A DNA stretch of 64,000 bases. Source: Pollutimonas bauzanensis (GTDB lineage: Bacteria; Pseudomonadota; Gammaproteobacteria; Burkholderiales; Burkholderiaceae_B). This document shows positions 25,951 to 34,623 of this stretch, in pieces; position 1 is the stretch's first letter; the number at the start of each line of letters is the position of its first letter. The notes beneath the pieces are model-generated. The model had not been told where the DNA came from. It did not search any database and saw only the letters and a list, made by a program, of their open reading frames with translations. The stretch is from positions 248,001 through 312,000 of the forward strand of contig NZ_FQXE01000004.1 of the NCBI RefSeq assembly GCF_900129885.1, given 5' to 3'. The position numbers and the translations under genes were made by a program.

Positions 25951-26306
25951 GGCCATACTCCTGAGCAAAGGTGAAGATCGATAACAGCATCGATAGCGGA
26001 CGCCGGGGTATGCGCGCCAGGTCGCCGCTGGTTGTGCCTGTAAGGCTAACATGCCGATAGGGGATTTTCAGCTCTCCGGGCCGCCGGAGAACCAGGCGGC
26101 CCGGGGCTTTGCGAACCATGCTTGAGAATGGGAATGAATCGGTTTATTGCTGTTGTTACGCGGCGCCCGCCCGCACAGGCAGAGCGCATGCGGACCAGCC
26201 ATCGATGGCGGCGGAGAATTCCGGTGGAATACGGGTCCGTGGCGCGGGCAATTGCCGCGCATGCCAACCGGCGCCCATAGCGGCGCCTAATTGGTTACCA
26301 AAGGTA
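25951..26306. other. Intergenic region between bfd and bfr
   Basis: This 356-base region holds the bfr promoter region and the bfd downstream end. A strong hairpin without a T run lies at 26076-26104. I saw no additional gene with a credible ribosome site. Confidence 0.5.
26076..26104. other. Perfect 10-base inverted repeat between bfd and bfr
   Basis: CCGGGCCGCC (26076-26085) and its exact complement (26095-26104) flank a 9-base loop. Neither side has a T run, so this is a stable hairpin of unclear role, possibly a Rho-assisted end for the bfd transcript. Confidence 0.55.
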
Positions 26307-26582
26307 TCAGGCGCGGCGAACCGCCACGGCCACCATGGGAAGGGGCGCGCTCACGCCCGGATCGTTGGCGGCGTTCGCCACCGGAGTGCCAGCTTCCTGG
26401 CGTATGGAGGCCTGTCCGGCATAGCGCCCGCCCGGCAGGTACTCGCCGGCGGTTTCTGAACAGCAGCCGCAGCAAGTCCCCACCCCGAGCTGACCTTGCA
26501 GGTCTGACAGGGTGACGGCGCCCTCGGCTACGGCCGATTGGACCTGGCGCTCGGTGATGGCGTTACAGATACAAATGAACAT
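26307..26582 (-). CDS. bfd: Bacterioferritin-associated ferredoxin (Bfd)
   Basis: [2Fe-2S] protein (91 residues) that reduces bacterioferritin to release stored iron. The ATG at 26580-26582 begins MFICICNAITERQVQSAV. Cluster Cys are C4, C6, C38 and C41 (TCCGCC region), with extra Cys37 and Cys40 between them. The first 64 residues or so match Bfd; the tail of about 27 residues (GTPVANAANDPGVSAPLP) is an unusual extension. Two Fur-like sites overlap and precede the start, fitting induction when iron is scarce. It follows rpoN by 100 bases on the same strand. Confidence 0.92.
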   Translation of the reverse strand: MFICICNAITERQVQSAVAEGAVTLSDLQGQLGVGTCCGCCSETAGEYLPGGRYAGQASIRQEAGTPVANAANDPGVSAPLPMVAVAVRRA

Positions 26583-26625
26583 GAGAACAATTATCATCCA
26601 GTAATGGATAAAAATCAATCTCATT
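26582..26625 (-). promoter_or_regulatory. Two Fur-like sites at the bfd start
   Basis: Site one (26582-26596) reads TGATAATTGTTCTCA on the minus strand, with 7-1-7 symmetry and 5 of 7 paired positions. Site two (26607-26625) matches a 19-base Fur consensus at 14 of 19 positions. Together they cover the start codon and the region just upstream, a good place for iron-dependent repression. Confidence 0.55.
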
Positions 26626-26682
26626 TAACAAAGTTTTACCCGGGCGCGCGCAGCCCCTTCCGGGCCGGCCCTGGAGCGCCGC

Positions 26683-28104
26683 TCAACCGTCGGAGCGGGG
26701 CGATTCCAGCGCGGCGCGCGCCTTGCGTAATATCGCGGGCTCGATGCCGGCGGCCTCGCGGTACTTGGCCACTGTGCGGCGGGCGATGACCACGCCCTGT
26801 TCAGCCAGGCGTATGGCTATCTGGCTGTCGGACAGCGGTTTCTTGGCGGACTCCTCGCCCACCAGCTTGAGGATCAGGGACCGCACCGCCGTGGCGGAGG
26901 TGGTTGCGCCGTCGTCGGTCTGCAATGCCGCGCCGAAGAAACGCTTGAGTTCGATGACGCCCCAGGGCGTCTGCGCATACTTCTGCCTGGTCGCGCGCGA
27001 CACGGTGGATTCATGCAGCTCCAGTTCCTGCGAGATGTCGCGCAGCAGCAACGGCCGCATGGCGCCCACGCCCTGCTCGAAGAATTCCTGCTGCCTGTCG
27101 ACGATAGCCTGGGTGACCCGCAGAATGGTGACAAAGCGCTGATTCATGCTTTTGATCAGGCCCTGCGCCTGCTGGAGCTGACCCTGCATCGCGGGAGCGG
27201 CGGGAGCCCGGTCCAGCAGGCTTTCATATACGGAATTGATGCGCAGCTTGGGCACGACCGCCGGGTTCAGGCTGGCCCGCCAGCGGCCTTTGACCTTGCG
27301 CACCAGCACATCCGGCGTCACATAGTCGGCGGTGGAGGTGGCCCAGTTGCGCGCCGGCCGGGGCTCCATCTGCAGCAGCAGGGCGTGCGCCGCGCGCAGG
27401 GTTTCCTGATCGCAGGAAAGCGCATCGCGCAGCCGGTTCAGGTTGCCGGAAGCCAGCACGGCCAGGTGGTCGCGGGCAATGAGCGTGGCGCATGCCAGGA
27501 TATCGGCAGGCACGGGCGTTGCAGACAGGGCTTGCGAATGTTCCAGCTGCAGGCACAGGCAATCGGCCAGCGAAGTCGCCCCCACGCCGGGCGGATCGAA
27601 TGATTGCAGCAAGCGCAGGGCGGCCTGCAGTTCATCGATGTCCACCGCCAGCTCGGGGGGCAGATATTGCAGGATATCCTCCAGCGGCGTGGGCAGATAG
27701 CCGTTCTGGTCGAGCTCGTCGATAAGCAGGGTCACCAGGGCGCAATCGCGCTGCTGGGCCCGCGTCAGGTGCAATTGCTGCAGCAGATGATCCTGCAGGG
27801 ACTCCGGCATTGCGGTTTCGGGGCGCGTCGGCTCGTCATCGGCATTATTATTGCCGGCGCGGCTGGCCGTCCCCAGCAGCGGCCAGCGATCTTCGCGCGC
27901 CTGTGCTTCCTCGGCTACCGTATCCGCCGCAACGATGTCATACTCTTCCTCATGCTCCAGCATGGGGTTTTCAAGCAAGGCCTGGGCCACTTCCAGTTCC
28001 AGCTCTTGCGCCGACAGCTGCAGGAATCGTATTGATTGCTGCAGCTGGGGAGTCAGCGCCAATTGCTGATGCTGACGAAGTTCTAAAGACTGACGCGATT
28101 GCAT
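26683..28104 (-). CDS. rpoN: RNA polymerase sigma-54 factor
   Basis: Sigma-54 (473 residues), needed for activator-dependent promoters. The N-terminal region I is clear (LRQHQQLALTPQLQQSIRFL), followed by an acidic stretch, the core-binding domain and the DNA-binding domain ending in the RpoN box ARRTVAKYREAAGI. The last residues are AALESPRSDG. It begins only 16 bases from the divergent gene at 28121, and no Shine-Dalgarno motif is visible before its ATG. The usual lptB-rpoN-hpf neighbourhood is absent here. Confidence 0.97.
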   Translation of the reverse strand: MQSRQSLELRQHQQLALTPQLQQSIRFLQLSAQELELEVAQALLENPMLEHEEEYDIVAADTVAEEAQAREDRWPLLGTASRAGNNNADDEPTRPETAMPESLQDHLLQQLHLTRAQQRDCALVTLLIDELDQNGYLPTPLEDILQYLPPELAVDIDELQAALRLLQSFDPPGVGATSLADCLCLQLEHSQALSATPVPADILACATLIARDHLAVLASGNLNRLRDALSCDQETLRAAHALLLQMEPRPARNWATSTADYVTPDVLVRKVKGRWRASLNPAVVPKLRINSVYESLLDRAPAAPAMQGQLQQAQGLIKSMNQRFVTILRVTQAIVDRQQEFFEQGVGAMRPLLLRDISQELELHESTVSRATRQKYAQTPWGVIELKRFFGAALQTDDGATTSATAVRSLILKLVGEESAKKPLSDSQIAIRLAEQGVVIARRTVAKYREAAGIEPAILRKARAALESPRSDG

Positions 28105-28120
28105 AGTTAAAATAAGTTAT

Positions 28121-28669
28121 ATGAAAGCAAATACTCAACAGCCTACCCGCCAAGACGTCGCCCTGCTGCGCAATACCTTGCTCAAGCTCACGGCCACGCA
28201 GAAAATCCTGTGTGTCGTAGTGGTCGCCGTGGTGGCCCTGGTTTGGTACGACCTGCTCAACCGGTTGATTGCCTTTGGCCGAGGCATTGATTATGGCGGT
28301 TTGCATGCGCTAGGTGTTCAGGCCATTGCGCTGCTGAAACAATACAACCCGTTTTTCTGGTGGGCGGTAGTGGCGCTATGTACGCTTATTATTGCCTATT
28401 TTCTGTACGGCTTTGTGCAGGGCACGCAAAGGCGCGCGCGCCTGAAGCAGGTTAGCGACGCAACGGTGTCGATGCTGGCGCACGAATTGTCCGATCCGGC
28501 CCTGGAAGTATTGCGCTGGGTGTGGCACGAGCGCCGCGACCCCATAACCGTGGGCGATTTGCAACGCACGCTGTCCGAATTGCGCGGCGGACGCGCGGCC
28601 AAGATCGTGCTGGCCCGACGCCATGTGGTCCTGCTTGAAGGCCCCGCCGTCGCGGTGGATGAGCAATAA
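28121..28669 (+). CDS. Two-helix membrane protein of unknown function
   Basis: A 182-residue protein I do not recognise. Membrane helices lie near residues 29-49 (KILCVVVVAVVALVWYDLL) and 78-97 (FFWWAVVALCTLIIAYFLYG). The C-terminal 80 residues are soluble, with ITVGDLQRTLSELRGGRAAK. It is divergent from rpoN with start codons 16 bases apart and lacks a visible ribosome-binding site, so it may be leaderless or start elsewhere. It could share a control region with rpoN. Confidence 0.75.
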   Translation: MKANTQQPTRQDVALLRNTLLKLTATQKILCVVVVAVVALVWYDLLNRLIAFGRGIDYGGLHALGVQAIALLKQYNPFFWWAVVALCTLIIAYFLYGFVQGTQRRARLKQVSDATVSMLAHELSDPALEVLRWVWHERRDPITVGDLQRTLSELRGGRAAKIVLARRHVVLLEGPAVAVDEQ

Positions 28670-28708
28670 AAGTTGCCAAGCCGGCGAAAGTATGTTTGAC
28701 TATGGCCT

Positions 28709-28855
28709 ATGAGACCCGAGCACGCCCCCTCCCATAACGCCCGCGCCCGCAGCAACGCTGCCGGCCTGGCGTTGCGTGTTCAGCGCGGTTCCCCGCGCCT
28801 GTCGCTCTCCTCGCTGGCACTATCCCTGCTACTACCGATCGGTTGCCGGACCTAG
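28709..28855 (+). CDS. Leucine-rich leader peptide of leuA (putative)
   Basis: A 48-residue frame whose last 19 residues carry seven Leu (RLSLSSLALSLLLPIGCRT). Three of these Leu codons are CTA, a rare codon in this GC-rich genome; the run is CTG-CTA-CTA just before the end. Such runs make ribosomes stall when charged leucine tRNA is short, as in leu operon attenuation. No clear ribosome site precedes the ATG, so translation may begin at a later codon in the same frame. Confidence 0.55.
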   Translation: MRPEHAPSHNARARSNAAGLALRVQRGSPRLSLSSLALSLLLPIGCRT

Positions 28856-28898
28856 CGTCTCGTGGCAGTTCGGCAGCCTGTTCCAGCCACATGTATTC

Positions 28899-28951
28899 AA
28901 ATCACCGTTATTTTCATTAAAGAGCCTGCGCGCAAGATGCTCCGGTGATTT
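28899..28951 (+). other. Perfect 9-base inverted repeat before leuA
   Basis: AAATCACCG at 28899-28907 is exactly complementary to 28943-28951 across a 35-base loop that can itself form a GAGC/GCTC stem. It ends 36 bases before the leuA start and could hide or expose the ribosome-binding region. Confidence 0.4.
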
Positions 28952-28987
28952 CGTCGCATAACATCCGAATCAAAAAACAGGTGTCCC

Positions 28988-30679
28988 ATGATTTCCAATC
29001 CTTCCGACAAATATCGTCCGTTCGTGCCGTTCGCCCGCGAGTTTTCCGAGCGCACCTGGCCCAGCAAGCGCATATCCCATCCCCCTATCTGGATGAGCAC
29101 TGACCTGCGCGATGGCAATCAATCGCTGATAGAGCCCATGAGCGTGGAGCGCAAGCTGCGCTTTTTCGAGCAGCTGGTAAAAATCGGCTTCAAGGAAATC
29201 GAAGTGGGTTTTCCCTCGGCATCGCAGACCGACTTCGATTTCGTGCGCAAGCTGGTGGACGAAAACCGCATTCCCGACGATGTCACGATCATTGTGCTCA
29301 CCCAGTCGCGCGAAGACCTGATACGCCGCACGGTGGAATCCGCGGCGGGCGCCAAAAAGGCCATAGTCCACCTGTACAACGCCTGCGCGCCGGCATTCCG
29401 CAAGATCGTCTTCAACATGAGCCAGGACGAGGTCAAGCAAATCGCCCTGGACGGAACGCGCCTGGTCAAGGAATTCACGAACCAGCATCCGGAAACCTCC
29501 TGGCGCTATGAATATTCGCCCGAAGTGTTCAGCACGACCGAGCCCGAATTCGCCCTGGATGTCTGCAACGCGGTGACCGCGGCATGGCAGCCCACGCCCG
29601 AATCCAAGATCATTTTCAACCTGCCCGCCACGATAGAGGCGACCACGCCCAATCTGTATGCGGACCAGATCGAATGGATGCACAACAATCTGCAGCAGCG
29701 CGACTGCATCGTGCTCAGCGTCCATCCGCACAACGACCGTGGCACGGCCGTGGCCGCCGCCGAGTTCGCCGTCATGGCAGGCGCCGACCGCATCGAAGGC
29801 TGCCTGTTCGGCAACGGCGAGCGCACCGGCAACGTGGACCTGGTAACCCTGGCGCTCAACCTCTACACGCAAGGCATACACCCGGGGCTGGACTTCTCGG
29901 ACATCGACGAAGTGCGCCGCTGCGTGGAGTATTGCAATCAGCTGCCGGTGCATCCGCGCCATCCCTATGCGGGCGACCTGGTCTTCACGGCGTTTTCAGG
30001 CTCGCACCAGGATGCCATCAAGAAAGGCTTTGCCCAGAGGCAGCCGAATACCTTGTGGGAAGTGCCTTATCTGCCTATCGACCCGGCCGACCTCGGCCGC
30101 AACTATGATGCGGTCATACGCGTGAACAGCCAGTCAGGCAAGGGCGGCGTGTCCTACCTGCTGGAACAGGAACATGGCCTGGTCCTGCCGCGCCGCCTGC
30201 AGATCGAATTCAGCCGGGCGATACAGCGAGTCACGGACGAAACCGGCGCCGAAGTCACCGCGGCCAAGGTTTTCGACATTTTCACCGAAGAATACCTGGA
30301 CCGCGACCAGCCCTGGAAACTGATACGGCACCGCATTACCGGCAACCCCAAGGCCGGCAGCGGACAGCAGTTTTCGATCGAGGTCGAAGTCGAGGAAAAC
30401 GGCCAGGTGCGCCACTTGGTGGGCCACGGGGATGGCGCGATTTCGGCTTTCGTGGACGCCCTGGACGCCGGGGTCAAGATCATGGACTATCACGAGCATG
30501 CGATAGGCACGGGCACCGACACCCGGGCCGCCAGCTATGTCGAACTGCGCGTGGGCGATTCGCCCACCGGTTTCGGCGTGGGCATCCATGGCGACATCGT
30601 CACCGCATCCTTCCTGGCGATACTCGGCGCGGTCAATCGCCACGCGGTGAACGCGCCGGCGGAGGCCCTGGCGGAATAG
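28988..30679 (+). CDS. leuA: 2-isopropylmalate synthase (LeuA type 2)
   Basis: First committed enzyme of leucine synthesis, joining acetyl-CoA and 2-oxoisovalerate (563 residues). The type 2 N-terminus is clear: [20 protein letters not shown], then [20 protein letters not shown]. The metal-site segment [20 protein letters not shown] and the [15 protein letters not shown] signature follow. A C-terminal regulatory LeuA dimer domain lies near residues 440-563. It is probably controlled by the leucine-rich leader just upstream. The last 47 bases overlap the tail of the convergent membrane-protein gene. Confidence 0.97.
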   Translation: MISNPSDKYRPFVPFAREFSERTWPSKRISHPPIWMSTDLRDGNQSLIEPMSVERKLRFFEQLVKIGFKEIEVGFPSASQTDFDFVRKLVDENRIPDDVTIIVLTQSREDLIRRTVESAAGAKKAIVHLYNACAPAFRKIVFNMSQDEVKQIALDGTRLVKEFTNQHPETSWRYEYSPEVFSTTEPEFALDVCNAVTAAWQPTPESKIIFNLPATIEATTPNLYADQIEWMHNNLQQRDCIVLSVHPHNDRGTAVAAAEFAVMAGADRIEGCLFGNGERTGNVDLVTLALNLYTQGIHPGLDFSDIDEVRRCVEYCNQLPVHPRHPYAGDLVFTAFSGSHQDAIKKGFAQRQPNTLWEVPYLPIDPADLGRNYDAVIRVNSQSGKGGVSYLLEQEHGLVLPRRLQIEFSRAIQRVTDETGAEVTAAKVFDIFTEEYLDRDQPWKLIRHRITGNPKAGSGQQFSIEVEVEENGQVRHLVGHGDGAISAFVDALDAGVKIMDYHEHAIGTGTDTRAASYVELRVGDSPTGFGVGIHGDIVTASFLAILGAVNRHAVNAPAEALAE

Positions 30680-31250
30680 ACCCGGCCAATGGCGGCGCGC
30701 TGGCGCCGCCATTCGCGCGCAGGCCGCGCACAAGCTCTTCCACATAGGGCACGACCGCCAATACCACGATGAAAGCCATCAGGGCAAGCACATAAATCAC
30801 AGGCAAGGGCTCGGTCTTCCAGGCCAGCCCGAATTCCGCGCTTTCCACCCCGAAGCCGAAAAGCGCCTGGAATTGCCCCCAATGCAAGGCCACGACGCAG
30901 ATGATGGCAATCAGGGGAATCATTTCAAGAAAGCTGTGTATGTGCTGCTCGACCGGCGTCACCCTGCGCGCCGTGACGGCATAGCTGACGTCCCACAAGG
31001 CCGTGGCCTCGTGGACCAAGAACATCACGATCATGAAGGCGATGATGCCGGCATTTATGTCCAGGAATAGCGCCGCCAGCAGCGCGATGCCCACTTCGCC
31101 GAACTGCAGCAGATGAAGCATGGACTCCTTGGGGCCGGAGGTGCTTTCGATGTGGCTCGCGCGATGGCACAGCCAGTCGGCGAAGCCCGCGAGCAGCCAT
31201 AGCGGAAGGATGAAGTACATCAGTATCAGGACCAAAGGATCATTCAGCAC
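30633..31250 (-). CDS. Histidine-rich multi-pass membrane protein, unknown function
   Basis: A 205-residue membrane protein. I chose the GTG at 31248-31250 because GAGGAAG stands 5-6 bases upstream; an ATG at 31286 in frame adds 12 residues without a ribosome site. About five helices are seen, with His/Glu clusters on their edges: [31 protein letters not shown] and [10 protein letters not shown]. Such arrangements can bind a di-metal centre, as in fatty-acid hydroxylase folds, but the pattern is not a confident match. The final 47 bases overlap the end of leuA on the other strand. Confidence 0.75.
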   Translation of the reverse strand: MLNDPLVLILMYFILPLWLLAGFADWLCHRASHIESTSGPKESMLHLLQFGEVGIALLAALFLDINAGIIAFMIVMFLVHEATALWDVSYAVTARRVTPVEQHIHSFLEMIPLIAIICVVALHWGQFQALFGFGVESAEFGLAWKTEPLPVIYVLALMAFIVVLAVVPYVEELVRGLRANGGASAPPLAGSIPPGPPPARSPRGD

Positions 31251-31331
31251 GGCATCTTCCTCGCGGACAGGGTGCCTGCCGGGCACGCCCTGCCCGGCAG
31301 GGGAACCAGACAGGCGCCCCCGCGGCGCCAG

Positions 31332-31517
31332 CTAATCATCGGAGCCGGCCAGGGTGCCGCTGCGCGCCTCGTCGTCGGCCGCGGCCGTGCCCCGATCGAA
31401 TACGGTATAAGTGGTGGACGGCGCGGGCGGGGGATGGTCCATATCGGGACGCGGCTCTTCGTCCGAAGAAATATGGGACGGCCTGGGCGCCTTGTCGTTG
31501 GGATCCGGGGTAGGCAT
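31332..31517 (-). CDS. Small acidic, proline-rich protein (61 residues)
   Basis: A 61-residue, highly polar protein with many Pro, Asp and Ser and no hydrophobic core (for example SSDEEPRPDMDHPPPAPSTT). A strong AAAGGAGAG site 6-7 bases before its ATG supports real translation. It is probably disordered. No family is recognised; it lies between the His-rich membrane protein gene and the LacI-type regulator gene. Confidence 0.55.
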   Translation of the reverse strand: MPTPDPNDKAPRPSHISSDEEPRPDMDHPPPAPSTTYTVFDRGTAAADDEARSGTLAGSDD

Positions 31518-31679
31518 GATCGCTCTCCTTTACACGGTGTCGGGCGGTTTTGAATGGCACTGCTTGTGCCAGCCGGCAAGCAAGCCCTGTACCCGGCGGT
31601 CCGCTGCCGGGGCAGGTCTTCCGGCGCGCCCGGCATACGGGAAAACACTGTCATAACCCTGCAATAGTTGATGTTTAAT

Positions 31680-31695
31680 ATGAAAACGTTTTCAT
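31680..31695 (+). promoter_or_regulatory. LacI-type operator
   Basis: A perfect 16-base palindrome ATGAAAACGTTTTCAT centred on CG (31687/31688) ends 27 bases before the LacI start. CG-centred palindromes of this form are the usual LacI-family operators. It predicts autoregulation and control of the downstream gpdQ-ugp operon. Confidence 0.75.
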
Positions 31696-31722
31696 CACGG
31701 CGGCAAGACGCGGGGGAATGCT

Positions 31723-32778
31723 TTGGCTGAAGAGCGGCGTACCGACAAAGTTTCGATTGTGGAGATCGCGCGGCAGGCGGGCGTATCGCCGGCGACAGTG
31801 TCGCGCGTATTCAATCGGCCCGACATTGTCCAGGCGCAGACCCGCGAACATGTGCTGGCGATAGCCGGCAGCCATGGCTTCCGGCCGAACCGCCTGGGCA
31901 GCAGCCTGCGCCTGGGCAGCACCAGAACCCTGGGCCTGGTTCTCCCCACCTTGTCCAACCCCGTGTTCGCGGACTGCTTCGAAGGCGCCGAGCAGCGCGC
32001 CAGGCAGTCGGGCTATAGCGTCATGATGACAGCGACACATTACGATCCGACCCTGGAGACCGCCGCAGTCCACCGGCTTATCGACCATCAGCTCGATGGC
32101 ATCATCCTGACGGTGGCCGATGCGCGCAAAAGCTCGATCCTGAAGACGCTGAAAGCGCGGGGCATGAATTACGTGCTGGCGTACAACGAATCGGTCATCC
32201 ATCCCTGCGCCGCGGTGGACAACTATGCCGCGGCGTCGGACATGGTGAGCCATCTGGCCGGGCTCGGGCACCGGCATATCGCCTTCCTGAGCGGGCCGCT
32301 GGACCTGTCCGACCGGGCCAAGTCGCGGCTGGCGGGAAGCAGGCATTGCGCGCGGGCCTTGAGGCTTGAACGAGTCAGGCATTATGTGATGCTCAGCCAC
32401 ACCGCTTCCGATACGGCGACCATCGCGCGGATACTGGAAGCGGCCAGCAGGCCCAGCGCCCTGTTCTGCTCCAATGATTTGCTGGCCACTTCGGTGATTG
32501 CGATCGTCAAGGAACTGGGCGGCGCGGTGCCGGGCGATATTTCAGTGGCGGGCTTCGACGGGATACGCTACGGCGCCTTCATGTCGCCCAGCCTGACGAC
32601 GGTGGAGGCGCCCGGCTACGAGATAGGCAAAGCGGCTTGCCATCTGCTGCTCGATCAGATCGAGCAAGGCGCCGTGCGCAGCGAACAGCTGCGCTACCGG
32701 CTTATCGAAGGGGCGAGCGTTGCCGCCGTCAGCCCGCTGTCCAGGAAGGAAAGCCATGCTGCTTGCGCAAATCAGTGA
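31723..32778 (+). CDS. LacI family transcriptional regulator
   Basis: Repressor of 351 residues. The start is TTG at 31723 after a G-rich ribosome site; the product begins MAEERRTDKVSIVEIARQAG. The helix-turn-helix VSIVEIARQAGVSPATVSRV covers residues 11-30, with the hinge helix after it. The periplasmic-binding-protein-like sensor domain runs from about 62 (TRTLGLVLPTLSNPVFADCF). It begins 27 bases downstream of a perfect operator and its end overlaps the phosphodiesterase gene by 23 bases, so it is the first gene of that operon. The inducer is probably a glycerophosphodiester or a product of it, inferred from neighbours. Confidence 0.92.
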   Translation: MAEERRTDKVSIVEIARQAGVSPATVSRVFNRPDIVQAQTREHVLAIAGSHGFRPNRLGSSLRLGSTRTLGLVLPTLSNPVFADCFEGAEQRARQSGYSVMMTATHYDPTLETAAVHRLIDHQLDGIILTVADARKSSILKTLKARGMNYVLAYNESVIHPCAAVDNYAAASDMVSHLAGLGHRHIAFLSGPLDLSDRAKSRLAGSRHCARALRLERVRHYVMLSHTASDTATIARILEAASRPSALFCSNDLLATSVIAIVKELGGAVPGDISVAGFDGIRYGAFMSPSLTTVEAPGYEIGKAACHLLLDQIEQGAVRSEQLRYRLIEGASVAAVSPLSRKESHAACANQ

Positions 32779-33547
32779 CCTGCATATCCAGCGGGAAGGC
32801 GCGCATTCGGCGCTGATCCAGGCCGAAACGCACTTGCTGCGCTGCATAGAGACCTTGAACCGCCTGCGTCCGCGCCCGGATTTGCTGGCCATCACGGGCG
32901 ACCTCACCGAGAGCGGCAGGAAAGAAGAATACCTGATCCTCAAACCCATGCTCCAGAAGCTGAAAATGCCGTTTCTGCTGATACCCGGCAACCATGACAG
33001 CCGGGAGAATCTGCGCGAGACGTTCCGCGAGCACGCCTATCTGCAAGGCGATGCGCCCTTTATCCAGTACGCCATAGACACCTGGCCGCTGCGCATCGTG
33101 GCGCTGGATACGACCGTTCCCATGCGCAGCCATGGCGAACTCTGCTCTGCGCGCCTAGCCTGGCTGGCCCGGACCCTGGCGCAGCAGCCCGAACGGCCCA
33201 CGGTCGTGCTGATGCACCATCCGCCGTTTGCAACCGGCATCAGGCTGATGGACGAGCTGGGCCTGCTCGAGGGGCGCGAGGCCTTTGCGGACATCATCGC
33301 CCCCTATGGGAATATAGAACGGATTCTTTGCGGCCATCTGCACCGCACGATAGTCTGCCGCGTGGGCAATACGGTGGCGTCCACCTGTCCGGGCACGGCG
33401 CACCAGATAGCCCTGGACCTGGGCGCGCCCGACGACCTGTATTTCAATTTTGAACCACCCGGCTATCAACTGCATAGCCAGGGCGCCCATGGGCTGGTCA
33501 CGCACCACGCCGTCATTGGCGACTTTCCCGGGCCTTACGCATTCTAA
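32756..33547 (+). CDS. GpdQ-like glycerophosphodiester phosphodiesterase (metallophosphoesterase)
   Basis: Binuclear metallophosphoesterase (263 residues) resembling GpdQ of Enterobacter and the CpdA/3',5'-cAMP phosphodiesterase group. The ATG at 32756 has AGGAAGGA upstream. Metal ligands are in the usual order: ISDLH (Asp8, His10), TGDLTE (Asp49), PGNHDS (Asn79, His80), LMHHPPF and CGHLHR. There is no signal peptide, so it acts in the cytoplasm. Placed between the LacI regulator and an Ugp-type importer, it most likely cleaves imported glycerophosphodiesters to glycerol-3-phosphate; cyclic-nucleotide hydrolysis is the alternative. Confidence 0.85.
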   Translation: MLLAQISDLHIQREGAHSALIQAETHLLRCIETLNRLRPRPDLLAITGDLTESGRKEEYLILKPMLQKLKMPFLLIPGNHDSRENLRETFREHAYLQGDAPFIQYAIDTWPLRIVALDTTVPMRSHGELCSARLAWLARTLAQQPERPTVVLMHHPPFATGIRLMDELGLLEGREAFADIIAPYGNIERILCGHLHRTIVCRVGNTVASTCPGTAHQIALDLGAPDDLYFNFEPPGYQLHSQGAHGLVTHHAVIGDFPGPYAF

Positions 33548-33549
33548 TT

Positions 33550-34611
33550 ATGTCTTCTATCACTCTGGACAACATCAGCAAGCAGTATGGCGCAGCGCCT
33601 CCCGCCGTCGACGGCGTCAGCTTTACCGTCGAGGCGGGAACATTCACCGTCCTGCTCGGGCCTTCGGGCTGCGGCAAGTCGACCACGCTCAGGATGATTG
33701 CCGGGCTCGACGAGCCCACTTCGGGGCGCATCCATATCGGCGGCCGGGACGTCACCGGGCTGCCGCCATCGAAACGCAAGATTTCCATGGTGTTCCAGTC
33801 ATACGCCCTGTTTCCGCACCTGTCGGTAAAAGAAAACATTCTTTTCGGCCTGAAAGTGCGCAAGGAGCCGAAGGCCGAATACGCCGGCCGCCTGACCCAG
33901 GTTGCCGAACTGCTGGGCCTGGAAAAGCTGCTGGAGCGCAAACCCTCGCAGTTGTCCGGCGGGCAGCAGCAAAGGGTGGCTCTGGGGCGGGCGGTGATTT
34001 CGCAGGCGCCTGTCTGCCTGATGGACGAGCCCTTGTCCAATCTGGACGCCCAGCTGCGGCATGAAATGCGGCGCGAAATCCGGGCGCTGCAACAGAGCCT
34101 GGGCATCACCATGGTGTATGTGACGCATGACCAGACCGAAGCCATGAGCATGGCCGACCGCGTGGTGCTTTTGAACGGCGGGCGAATAGAACAGAACGAC
34201 ACGCCCGACAGGCTGTACGCCCGCCCCGCCACGGAATTTTCCGCCAGGTTCATCGGCACTCCGCCCATGAACCTGCTGGCCCTGGACGCCCGCACGCGCC
34301 GGATCTCCGGCCGCGACGGCAATGCGCTGGCGGGAGTCGCCGACGGCGCCGTGAAGCTGGGGCTGCGGCCCGAACACATTGTCATCGACGGCGGCGGCGG
34401 CATCGCCGCGACGGTCGAAAGCGTTGAATATTTCGGCGCCGATTCCATCGTCGTCTGCAAGGTGGGCCATAACGCCGGTGTCGCCGTGCGGGCGGCCGGC
34501 CACCTGCGGGCCCATCCCGGCGCGGACATCAGGCTGCGCTGGAACCCGCTGCAACAACATTTCTTTGACGCCTCGGGCAAAGCGCTGCCGCGCGCGCCCT
34601 CTATTTCTTGA
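33550..34611 (+). CDS. ugpC: ABC transporter ATPase, UgpC/MalK type
   Basis: ATP-binding subunit (353 residues) of a carbohydrate/phosphodiester importer. Walker A GPSGCGKST, signature LSGGQQQR, Walker B VCLMDEPLSNLD and the H-loop YVTHDQTEAMSMADR are intact. A C-terminal MalK-type OB domain (TOBE) extends from about residue 235. Two bases separate it from the phosphodiesterase gene. The C-terminal domain may bind a regulatory partner, as in UgpC. Confidence 0.92.
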   Translation: MSSITLDNISKQYGAAPPAVDGVSFTVEAGTFTVLLGPSGCGKSTTLRMIAGLDEPTSGRIHIGGRDVTGLPPSKRKISMVFQSYALFPHLSVKENILFGLKVRKEPKAEYAGRLTQVAELLGLEKLLERKPSQLSGGQQQRVALGRAVISQAPVCLMDEPLSNLDAQLRHEMRREIRALQQSLGITMVYVTHDQTEAMSMADRVVLLNGGRIEQNDTPDRLYARPATEFSARFIGTPPMNLLALDARTRRISGRDGNALAGVADGAVKLGLRPEHIVIDGGGGIAATVESVEYFGADSIVVCKVGHNAGVAVRAAGHLRAHPGADIRLRWNPLQQHFFDASGKALPRAPSIS

Positions 34612-34623
34612 TAGGAAAACATT

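Larger units (their letters stand above)
28670..28987 (+). promoter_or_regulatory. leuA leader region, candidate attenuator
   Basis: This 318-base gap before leuA contains a leucine-rich short reading frame (listed separately) and stems that could compete. GGTTGCCG (28841-28848), just after the Leu codons, can pair with CGGCAGCC (28871-28878). GTGGC (28862-28866) can pair with GCCAC (28886-28890), and the two pairings cross. A further perfect 9-base repeat (28899-28907 with 28943-28951) precedes leuA. I could not identify a classical terminator with a T run. Confidence 0.5.

Noticed and set aside
28776-28961. A 61-codon frame in the leuA leader
   Set aside because: It has no ribosome site and no Leu run; the better candidate is the 48-residue leucine-rich frame in another phase.
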